From: Gammaproteobacteria bacterium
GTDB taxonomy: Bacteria; Pseudomonadota; Gammaproteobacteria; SZUA-229
Direction of reading: 5' to 3'
NCBI GenBank assembly: GCA_015484935.1
Contig: WFUQ01000147.1
Location: 1-11,525, forward strand
Length of the DNA stretch: 11,525 nt
In this document: piece after piece, positions 1 to 6,124 of the stretch
Numbering within the stretch: position 1 is the stretch's first letter
How the letters are laid out: the number at the start of each line of letters is the position of its first letter
Notes under the pieces: model-generated
What the model saw: only the letters and a program-made list of their open reading frames with translations
Told to the model about the DNA's origin: nothing
Databases searched by the model: none
Position numbers and translations under genes: made by a program

Positions 1-473
1 AGATAGAAGCGTGGGCGGACGCGTTTACCGATGTGACCAATGCTATCTTCATCGGTCGCGGGACCTTATTCCCCATCGCACTGGAAGGTGCGCTCAAGTT
101 AAAAGAGATCTCTTACATCCATGCTGATGCATACCCGGCTGGCGAACTCAAGCATGGTCCGATCGCGCTGATCGATGATGACCTGCCGACAGTGGCGATC
201 GCCTGTAAAGATGGTCACCAGGAAAAAGTGAAATCCAATATCCAGGAGATACTGGCACGTGGTGGCGAAGTGTATCTGTTCGCTGATGAGACCCTGGACA
301 TGACTGAACTGGGTGACAAATGCCATGTCATCACCTTGCCATCCGTGACCGCCGAGCTGGCACCCATCATCTATTCGGTGCCGTTGCAACTGTTCTCGTA
401 TTTTGTCGCCGTGCGCAAGGGGACGGATGTGGATCAGCCGCGTAATCTGGCCAAATCCGTAACGGTGGAGTAG
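1..473 (+). CDS. glmS: glutamine-fructose-6-phosphate aminotransferase (isomerizing), C-terminal fragment
   Basis: This is the last 156 codons of GlmS, read from base 3; the gene starts outside the window. GlmS makes glucosamine-6-phosphate from fructose-6-phosphate and glutamine, the first step to UDP-GlcNAc for peptidoglycan and LPS. The fragment covers the end of the isomerase (second SIS) domain. It shows the [15 protein letters not shown] block, the GELKHGP loop with the His that corresponds to the sugar-phosphate-site His of E. coli, and the invariant tail [13 protein letters not shown]. The Lys in that tail (K151 of the fragment, K603 in E. coli) is the fructose-phosphate-binding lysine. 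The frame is intact to a TAG stop. The upstream domains, including the N-terminal glutaminase, cannot be assessed here. Identity is certain from the tail alone. Confidence 0.98.
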   Translation, partial: IEAWADAFTDVTNAIFIGRGTLFPIALEGALKLKEISYIHADAYPAGELKHGPIALIDDDLPTVAIACKDGHQEKVKSNIQEILARGGEVYLFADETLDMTELGDKCHVITLPSVTAELAPIIYSVPLQLFSYFVAVRKGTDVDQPRNLAKSVTVE

Positions 474-500
474 CCTGCAGCCTGGTTTTTTGTCCGCAAA
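438..500 (+). other. putative attTn7 attachment site (glmS 3' end plus downstream insertion point)
   Basis: Known: TnsD of Tn7 binds about the last 36 bp of glmS and directs insertion about 25 bp past the stop codon. Seen: codons for [12 protein letters not shown] and the stop at 473 are close to the E. coli attTn7 sequence, so the recognition half is preserved. The predicted insertion point falls near base 498. That position lies inside the left arm of the inverted repeat at 493-510. No Tn7 ends or tns genes are visible, so the site is either empty or carries only the small repeat element. Confidence 0.6.
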
Positions 501-603
501 TGAACGCAAAAAGCGCTAATCAAAGCAGGATACTTTTTTATGCTGAGTTTTAAATAGGTGAATTGTTTTTAATTTGCCTCTATTTGCGTTCATTTGCGGA
601 TAA
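490..603. repeat. inverted repeat element with 18-bp perfect arms, MITE- or REP-like
   Basis: The arm TCCGCAAATGAACGCAAA (493-510) is repeated exactly as its reverse complement at 583-600. Two mismatches (492/601 and 511/582) interrupt an extension to 490-513 against 580-603. Each arm consists of roughly 10-bp units read inward. The left arm has CGCAAATGAA, CGCAAAAAG and CGCTAATCAA. On the other strand, the right arm has CGCAAATGAA, CGCAAATAGA and GGCAAATTAA. The 72-nt centre is AT-rich and has no ORF. The element sits between glmS and miaB, over the expected Tn7 insertion point. No clear target-site duplication was found. It could be a small non-autonomous mobile element, a dispersed extragenic repeat, or a protein-binding array. 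The symmetry is directly visible; its nature is inference. Confidence 0.8.
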
Positions 604-663
604 TATGTTACTTCTGTGTTCTGGTTAAGCTCGGTCTATCCGGTTAAATCTGTACTGTATTCG

Positions 664-672
664 TGCTAATCT
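664..672 (+). promoter_or_regulatory. weak candidate extended -10 promoter for the miaB operon
   Basis: TGC-TAATCT at 664-672 resembles an extended -10 (TGn followed by a TATAAT-like hexamer) and would start transcription about 20 nt before the miaB ATG. The matching -35 position (about 644-649, TTAAAT) is poor. The region between the inverted repeat and miaB is the only room for an operon promoter unless transcription reads through from glmS. Confidence 0.25.
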
Positions 673-701
673 AGCCCCATGTGCCACTCCTTCCGGACAA
701 T

Positions 702-2087
702 ATGACCCGCAAGCTGTACATCAAGACATTTGGTTGTCAGATGAATGAATACGATTCCTCCCGAATCTCCGACGTCCTCGCCCAATCCCACGATCTTGAA
801 TTGACCGATACGCCAGAAGAAGCCGATGTGCTGCTGCTGAATACTTGTTCGATTCGGGAAAAAGCACAGGAGAAAGTATTCTCGCAACTGGGACGCTGGA
901 AGAACTGGAAACAGGACAAGCCGGATCTGGTCATCGGCGTCGGTGGCTGCGTCGCTTCACAGGAAGGGGCTGCCATCCAGCAACGTGCGCCTTATGTCGA
1001 TATGGTGTTCGGTCCGCAGACTATCCACCGATTGCCGGATATGCTGAATACAGCGAGTGGACAGGAAGGTCAGGCCAAACATTCGGTGGTGGATATCAGT
1101 TTCCCCGAGATAGAAAAATTTGACTGCCTGCCGCAGCCCAGGGCGGATGGTCCGACTGCATTTGTTTCCATCATGGAAGGTTGCAGTAAATACTGTACCT
1201 TCTGTGTCGTGCCCTATACCCGCGGTGAAGAAGTCAGTCGTCCTTTCGATGACGTGCTGGCAGAAGTCGATGGTCTGGCGAAGCAGGGAGTACGTGAGGT
1301 CAATCTGTTGGGGCAGAATGTGAATGCTTATCGTGGCGAGATGCACGATGGGGATGTTGCCGATCTGGCACTACTCATCCATTATGTCGCAGCTATCGAT
1401 GGTATCGACCGTATCCGCTTCACCACTTCCCATCCGGTCGAATTTTCCGACAGCCTGATAGAAGCCTACGGGCAGGTACCGGAACTGGTGAGCTTTCTGC
1501 ACCTGCCGGTACAGTCCGGTTCTGATACGATACTGGCTGCGATGAAGCGTGGACATACGGCTGAGGAGTATCGTGACAAGATCCGCCGCTTGCGTGAAGT
1601 CCGGCCTGACATCGCCATCTCCTCGGATTTCATCATCGGTTTTCCCGGTGAGACGGATGATGACTTCGCGCAGACCATGCAGCTGATCGAAGACATACAG
1701 TTCGACCATTCCTTCAGTTTTATCTACAGTGCCCGCCCGGGAACACCCGCGGCAGATATGTTCGATCAGACTACCGACCTCATCAAGAAACATCGTCTGG
1801 CTATATTGCAGGATGTGATAAGCAGTAACGCGGCCATGTACAGCCAGCAGATGGTCGGCACGGTACAACGTGTGCTGGTCGATCGTGTCTCCAGAAAAGA
1901 CGAGGCTCAGATATCCGGCCGTACCGAAAATAACCGGGTGGTCAATTTCGACGGGCCACATAGTCTCATCGGTGAGTTTGTCGATGTATTGATAACCGAA
2001 GCGAGACCGAATTCCTTATCTGGTGAACTGGTCAGTAACGACCCGGTCACAGAGACCATCGTTGCCGAAAATCGTCAGGTTTCCTGA
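702..2087 (+). CDS. miaB: tRNA-2-methylthio-N6-dimethylallyladenosine synthase (MiaB)
   Basis: MiaB is a radical-SAM methylthiotransferase that converts i6A37 to ms2i6A37 in tRNAs reading UNN codons. The 461-residue product has all three parts. The N-terminal MTTase domain has the three auxiliary-cluster cysteines C12 ([12 protein letters not shown]), C49 ([10 protein letters not shown]) and C83 ([10 protein letters not shown]). The radical-SAM core has C161, C165 and C168 in [12 protein letters not shown]-terminal TRAM domain spans roughly residues 379-441. The ATG at 702 is chosen because [13 protein letters not shown] matches the family start; an in-frame GTG at 681 would add seven unconserved residues. 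The only ribosome-binding hint is GGAC just upstream. It is the first gene of a same-strand cluster, with ybeZ starting 9 nt after its stop. E. coli MiaB is slightly longer (474 residues). Confidence 0.97.
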   Translation: MTRKLYIKTFGCQMNEYDSSRISDVLAQSHDLELTDTPEEADVLLLNTCSIREKAQEKVFSQLGRWKNWKQDKPDLVIGVGGCVASQEGAAIQQRAPYVDMVFGPQTIHRLPDMLNTASGQEGQAKHSVVDISFPEIEKFDCLPQPRADGPTAFVSIMEGCSKYCTFCVVPYTRGEEVSRPFDDVLAEVDGLAKQGVREVNLLGQNVNAYRGEMHDGDVADLALLIHYVAAIDGIDRIRFTTSHPVEFSDSLIEAYGQVPELVSFLHLPVQSGSDTILAAMKRGHTAEEYRDKIRRLREVRPDIAISSDFIIGFPGETDDDFAQTMQLIEDIQFDHSFSFIYSARPGTPAADMFDQTTDLIKKHRLAILQDVISSNAAMYSQQMVGTVQRVLVDRVSRKDEAQISGRTENNRVVNFDGPHSLIGEFVDVLITEARPNSLSGELVSNDPVTETIVAENRQVS

Positions 2088-2096
2088 TCTCATCTG

Positions 2097-3143
2097 ATGC
2101 CCGGTCAAACACAATCCGATAGTCTGCATTTCGATCTGACCCCTGCCGATAATTCCCGGTTGGCGAATATCTGCGGTCAGTTTAACGAACACCTGAAACA
2201 GCTGGAAGATTACTTCCATGTCAGTATCAACTGCCGCAGTAATCATTTTCATGTCACCGGTGCAGATAATGATGTGCACAAAGCCATGCAGGTGATACAG
2301 CATCTGTACGAACTGACACAGCATGAAATATTGACACCATCCGATGTACAGTTGTCACTGACCGAATCCGGATTTTCTGAAAGTGTCACCGAACAGGATG
2401 ATAAAAAACATTCCTCCGCACAGAATGAGGAGGTAGCACCGATGGAAAACGTTACTCGTATCGGCAATAGTCGGTGGAGCGTCAAAACCCGCAAAGGTCT
2501 GATCCGGGGTCGTGGCGACAATCAGACACAGTATCTGAAACAGATACAGACCAATGATCTGTGTCTGGGGATCGGCCCGGCCGGTACCGGCAAGACCTAT
2601 CTCGCGGTCGCCTGCGCAGTCAATGCACTGGAGAACGATGAAGTCGAACGCGTGCTGCTGGTCAGGCCAGCGGTCGAGGCCGGTGAACGACTCGGTTTTT
2701 TACCGGGTGATCTGGCACAGAAGATCGACCCGTATCTACGCCCCATGTATGACGCGCTCTACGAGATGCTGGGAGTGTCACGTGTCGAGAAATTACTGGA
2801 ACGTAACATCATCGAAATCGCACCATTGGCTTATATGCGTGGACGCACACTCAACGATGCGTTCATCATCCTCGATGAAGCGCAGAACACGACAATCGAT
2901 CAGATGAAGATGTTTTTGACCCGTATCGGTTTTGGTTCGAAGGCGGTGGTCACCGGCGATATTACACAGGTGGATCTGCCGCATGACAAACTTTCCGGTC
3001 TGCGCCATGCGATGGTTCTGCTGGAAAAGATAGATGGTGTCGGCATCACCCGCTTCAGCGCCAATGATGTGGTGCGTCATCCCCTGGTGAAGAAGATTGT
3101 GAAGGCTTACGAAAAGGACGAAAAAAATCAACGTGCCCGTTAA
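2097..3143 (+). CDS. ybeZ: PhoH-like ATPase (YbeZ family)
   Basis: This 348-residue protein is a cytoplasmic PhoH/YbeZ-type P-loop NTPase, close in length to E. coli YbeZ (346). The Walker A motif is GPAGTGKT at 160-167, Walker B is IILDEAQN around 257-264 with D260 and E261, and a sensor-like TGDITQVDLP lies at 286-295. The first 80 residues resemble the KH-like N-terminal region of the family. A polar linker around 95-120 (TEQDDKKHSSAQNEE) separates it from the ATPase domain. YbeZ proteins are thought to act with YbeY in RNA metabolism, and ybeY follows directly with an 11-nt overlap, implying coupled translation. The start ATG at 2097 has no strong Shine-Dalgarno sequence, so it may depend on coupling to miaB, which ends 9 nt upstream. 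The exact RNA role is not settled even for model members. Confidence 0.95.
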   Translation: MPGQTQSDSLHFDLTPADNSRLANICGQFNEHLKQLEDYFHVSINCRSNHFHVTGADNDVHKAMQVIQHLYELTQHEILTPSDVQLSLTESGFSESVTEQDDKKHSSAQNEEVAPMENVTRIGNSRWSVKTRKGLIRGRGDNQTQYLKQIQTNDLCLGIGPAGTGKTYLAVACAVNALENDEVERVLLVRPAVEAGERLGFLPGDLAQKIDPYLRPMYDALYEMLGVSRVEKLLERNIIEIAPLAYMRGRTLNDAFIILDEAQNTTIDQMKMFLTRIGFGSKAVVTGDITQVDLPHDKLSGLRHAMVLLEKIDGVGITRFSANDVVRHPLVKKIVKAYEKDEKNQRAR

Positions 3144-3597
3144 ACTCGAACTGACACGCTCGGATGATCTGGCAGAGGACGTGTACGTACCCGCTGAGCA
3201 GGACTGTCAGGCCTGGATGCAATCGGCGTGTGCAGACACTGTCGATGGTGTCGCCAGCCTGCGTATCGTCTCGCGTGACGAGATACGTCAACTGAATAAC
3301 GATTACCGGAAAAAAGACAGCGCCACCAATGTGCTGTCGTTTCCGATGTCGATGCCGGAAGAATTACAGGCTGAGATGGCTATATGTCTGCTGGGTGATA
3401 TCGCTGTGTGTGCAGAGGTTATCGCAGAGGAAGCGGAACAACAGGGCAAGACAGCAGATGCACATTGGGCGCACATGTTGATCCACGGCATGTTGCATCT
3501 ACAGGGTTACGATCATGTCGATGAGGCGGATGCACATGATATGGAAACGCTGGAGATACGATTATTACAACAACTCGGATTCGAGAACCCTTATTGA
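3133..3597 (+). CDS. ybeY: endoribonuclease YbeY (16S rRNA maturation and ribosome quality control)
   Basis: YbeY is a small zinc-dependent RNase needed for 16S rRNA 3'-end maturation and late 70S quality control. The 154-residue product carries the zinc motif HGMLHLQGYDH, with ligands H118, H122 and H128, and the conserved R59 in the NNDYRKKDSATNVLSFP block. Length matches E. coli (155). Translation starts at a GTG (3133) inside the end of ybeZ, overlapping it by 11 nt in another frame. An AAGGA stretch at 3113-3117 is about 15 nt upstream, which is long for a Shine-Dalgarno. The overlap suggests re-initiation coupled to ybeZ. The stop at 3597 is 3 nt before corC. All expected catalytic residues are present. 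Confidence 0.97.
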   Translation: MPVKLELTRSDDLAEDVYVPAEQDCQAWMQSACADTVDGVASLRIVSRDEIRQLNNDYRKKDSATNVLSFPMSMPEELQAEMAICLLGDIAVCAEVIAEEAEQQGKTADAHWAHMLIHGMLHLQGYDHVDEADAHDMETLEIRLLQQLGFENPY

Positions 3598-3600
3598 ACC

Positions 3601-4443
3601 ATGTCTATACTGAACTATTTTCCTTTTCTGTCCAGATTGTTTAAAGCCAAAAAGATGGATCGTTCGGCTTTGCTGGCAACTTTGCGCGAAGCGCAGAAAG
3701 AAGGTGTCATCGATATGGATGCGCTGGCGATGATCGAAGGTGTGTTCCAGGTCGCTGAGATGCGGGTACGCGACATCATGATCCCGCGCTCGCAGATGGT
3801 TATCGTGCAGGAAGACATGGGGGTGGATGACATGTTGCCCATCGTGGCAAATTCCGGTCACTCCCGTTTTCCGGTCATCGACGAAAGTCTTGACGAGATC
3901 GTCGGTATCCTGCTGGCGAAAGACCTGTCGCATTACAGTGACGAACAGAGTCGTAAAGATTTCGTGTTGAAAGATATATTACGCACCGCGGTATTCGTGC
4001 CTGAAAGTAAACGGCTGAATGTATTGCTGAAAGATTTTCGCACCAGCCGTAATCATATGGCTATCGTGATAGACGAGTACAGCGGTGTTGCAGGTCTGGT
4101 CACGATCGAAGATGTGCTGGAGCAGATCGTCGGTGAGATCGATGATGAACATGATGCGGCAGATATCACCAATATACGTCGACACGGTTACCGTCGTTAT
4201 ACTGTGCGTGGTGCCACACCGATAACCGAATTCAATCAGTTCTTCGGTGCCCGATTCAGTAACGACAAGTTCGATACTATCGCAGGTCTGGTTACGAAAG
4301 AGCTGGGTCATCTGCCGGAACGTGGCGAAGAAGTAGAGTTGGGCAAATACATGTTCAAGATCATCAGCTCCAGTTCGAGAAGGATAAACAACCTTCAGGT
4401 GACAGTGCTGGAAGATTCTGAACAGATGCAAGATGCTGTCTGA
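3601..4443 (+). CDS. corC: CorC/YbeX family CBS-domain transporter-associated protein
   Basis: The 280-residue cytoplasmic protein has two CBS domains and a C-terminal CorC/HlyC domain. CBS1 spans about 58-118 (VRDIMIPRSQM, HSRFPVIDE, GILLAKDL). CBS2 spans about 123-181 (HMAIVIDEYSGVAGLVTIEDVLEQIVGEI). The CorC/HlyC domain spans about 195-272 (YTVRGATPITEFNQ, DTIAGLVTKELGHLP). There is no N-terminal membrane domain, so it is the short CorC/YbeX type rather than the membrane-anchored CorB/HlyC type. E. coli YbeX was linked genetically to magnesium/cobalt efflux and, through its operon, to ribosome function; a direct transport role is unproven. The ATG follows the ybeY stop after 3 nt with no good ribosome-binding site, pointing to translational coupling. 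Confidence 0.95.
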   Translation: MSILNYFPFLSRLFKAKKMDRSALLATLREAQKEGVIDMDALAMIEGVFQVAEMRVRDIMIPRSQMVIVQEDMGVDDMLPIVANSGHSRFPVIDESLDEIVGILLAKDLSHYSDEQSRKDFVLKDILRTAVFVPESKRLNVLLKDFRTSRNHMAIVIDEYSGVAGLVTIEDVLEQIVGEIDDEHDAADITNIRRHGYRRYTVRGATPITEFNQFFGARFSNDKFDTIAGLVTKELGHLPERGEEVELGKYMFKIISSSSRRINNLQVTVLEDSEQMQDAV

Positions 4444-4476
4444 GAAGAATCCGACAGGACAAAGCAGGTAGTAAGA

Positions 4477-5988
4477 GTGAAGCAGGTACTCAGCCCGGAC
4501 AAGCGCTTCCATTTCCTGTTGTTGATCCTGGCAGGTGCGGTTTCGACACTGGCGTTCCAGCCTTTCAATATCGTGCCGATATTGTTCGTCTCCTTCGCAC
4601 TGCTGTTATATTCGTGGGCGCATTCGACCGCGAAGCAGGCGTTGTTCAACGGCTGGTTCTTCAGCATGGGGTTGCAGTGCGCCGGTGTGAGCTGGATCTA
4701 TTTCAGTCTGCACTATCATGGCAGTGCGCCGCCCTTGCTCGCAGCGCTCATCATCCTGCTGCTGGCGGCATATCTTTCACTCTATCCGGCGATATTGGCT
4801 TATCTGATCAGACGTTACTGTTCGCATGTCAGCATGCGATGGCAACTGGTGTTGCTGCTGCCACTTGCATGGGGCGTGGCAGAATGGTTGCAGGGGATCG
4901 TGATGACCGGTTTTGCCTGGATGCAACCGGGATACGCATTGATCGATACGCCCTGGGCCGGTTTCGCGCCACTGCTGGGAAACCATGCAGTCGGCGTGTT
5001 CATGTTGATGAGTGTCGGCGCTTTACTCGCTATTATCCTGAATAAACTATCACGGGGCGCGATGCTGGTATTGCTACTATTGCTGGTTGGCAGTGGCTGG
5101 ATTCTGAAACAGATCGAATGGACAGAGCGACTGGATCAGCCTGTCAAAGTCAGTCTGGTTCAAGGTAATGTGCCACAACATCTGAAATGGAAGCGTTCGA
5201 TGAAACACACTACATTGCAGCGCTATCACGAACTGAGTGTTGCACAGCAGGACGCTGATCTCATCATCTGGCCTGAGACCGCTGTGCCGGGTTATCGGCA
5301 TCTGTTACCCGATTATCTCGATCGGGTGAAACAGGATATGAAACAGCAGGGTTCGGATCTGTTGCTCGGTATCTTTGTCAAGAGACCGGATCGACCCGGA
5401 TATTACAACAGTCTGGTGAACATGGACGGAGCTGCATACAGGAAGCGGCATCTGGTACCGCTGGGAGAATATATACCGCTCCGCTCGCTGATCGGTTTCT
5501 TCAACCAGTGGATAAAGATACCCATGTCAGATATCCAGCATGGTGAAGAACAGCAGGCGTTATTGCGAGCAGCAGGGCAGCCCCTGGGTGTGAGTATCTG
5601 TTTCGAAGATGCTTTCGCGCGAGATGTGATACGTGACCTGCCCGAGGCAACATTGCTGGTCAATGTCAGCAACGATGCCTGGTTCGATGGTTCTCATGAG
5701 CCCATGCAACACCATGCGATCGCGCGCATGCGTGCCCTCGAAGCCGGTCGTACCATGCTGCGTGTGACCAATACCGGCGTGACATCGGTGATCGACGCGG
5801 ATGGCAGTGTGGTTGCAAGTTTGCCGCAATTCGAAACAGGGGTATTGAATCAGACGGTGTATCCAAGTACCGGTGCGACGCCTTATGTCATCTGGGGAGA
5901 CTATCTGTTTTTGATATTTGCATTGGTGTCAATCTGTTTCGCTATAATCCATGGTAGACGATTTTTTGTTGAACGAGGATCCGAATAG
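4477..5988 (+). CDS. lnt: apolipoprotein N-acyltransferase (Lnt)
   Basis: Lnt is the inner-membrane enzyme that adds the third acyl chain to the N-terminal cysteine of lipoproteins, taken from phospholipid, before Lol sorting. The 503-residue product (E. coli 512) has several hydrophobic segments over residues 12-210, a periplasmic nitrilase-fold domain over about 222-465, and a last membrane helix near 470-492. The catalytic triad is intact: E267 in IIWPETAVPGY, K323 in YRKRHLVPLGEYIP, and C375 in GVSICFEDAF. The nitrilase-like SNDAWF motif also follows (398-403). GTG at 4477 is taken as the start because an AGGTAG lies about 6 nt upstream and the following residues run into the first membrane helix. 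It is the last gene of the miaB-lnt cluster, 33 nt after corC. Confidence 0.97.
   Translation: MKQVLSPDKRFHFLLLILAGAVSTLAFQPFNIVPILFVSFALLLYSWAHSTAKQALFNGWFFSMGLQCAGVSWIYFSLHYHGSAPPLLAALIILLLAAYLSLYPAILAYLIRRYCSHVSMRWQLVLLLPLAWGVAEWLQGIVMTGFAWMQPGYALIDTPWAGFAPLLGNHAVGVFMLMSVGALLAIILNKLSRGAMLVLLLLLVGSGWILKQIEWTERLDQPVKVSLVQGNVPQHLKWKRSMKHTTLQRYHELSVAQQDADLIIWPETAVPGYRHLLPDYLDRVKQDMKQQGSDLLLGIFVKRPDRPGYYNSLVNMDGAAYRKRHLVPLGEYIPLRSLIGFFNQWIKIPMSDIQHGEEQQALLRAAGQPLGVSICFEDAFARDVIRDLPEATLLVNVSNDAWFDGSHEPMQHHAIARMRALEAGRTMLRVTNTGVTSVIDADGSVVASLPQFETGVLNQTVYPSTGATPYVIWGDYLFLIFALVSICFAIIHGRRFFVERGSE
5918..5948 (+). promoter_or_regulatory. candidate sigma-70 promoter inside the 3' end of lnt
   Basis: A perfect TATAAT (5943-5948) lies 19 bp after TTGCAT (5918-5923). 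The -10 is ideal, while the spacer is longer than the usual 17 bp. It would give a leader of about 170 nt to the acyltransferase gene. A second perfect TATAAT at 6007-6012 lacks a good -35. The 133-bp gap 5989-6121 holds nothing else I can identify. Confidence 0.35.
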
Positions 5989-6124
5989 TTGAGATGTTCT
6001 GTTCGTTATAATTCTTTGTATAGCAAGTATTCACCGGATCGATAGTTTGTGATGTGGTCGGATACGTGTAATTAGATCCGGCTTGGCAGTGTGGAGCGTG
6101 CGGGGGTAATGGTGTGATTTTTTG

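Noticed and set aside
11..20. GTGGGCGGAC, nearly identical to the terminal bases of Tn7
   Set aside because: It is in-frame coding sequence of glmS (residues AWAD region), with no second end or tns genes nearby; a chance match.
474..491. T-rich tract (485-490) after glmS as a Rho-independent terminator
   Set aside because: No stable GC stem precedes the T run; CCTGCAGCCTGG cannot fold into a usable hairpin.
681..701. Upstream GTG start for miaB adding seven residues
   Set aside because: The added residues are not conserved in MiaB, while [19 protein letters not shown] from ATG 702 matches the family start.
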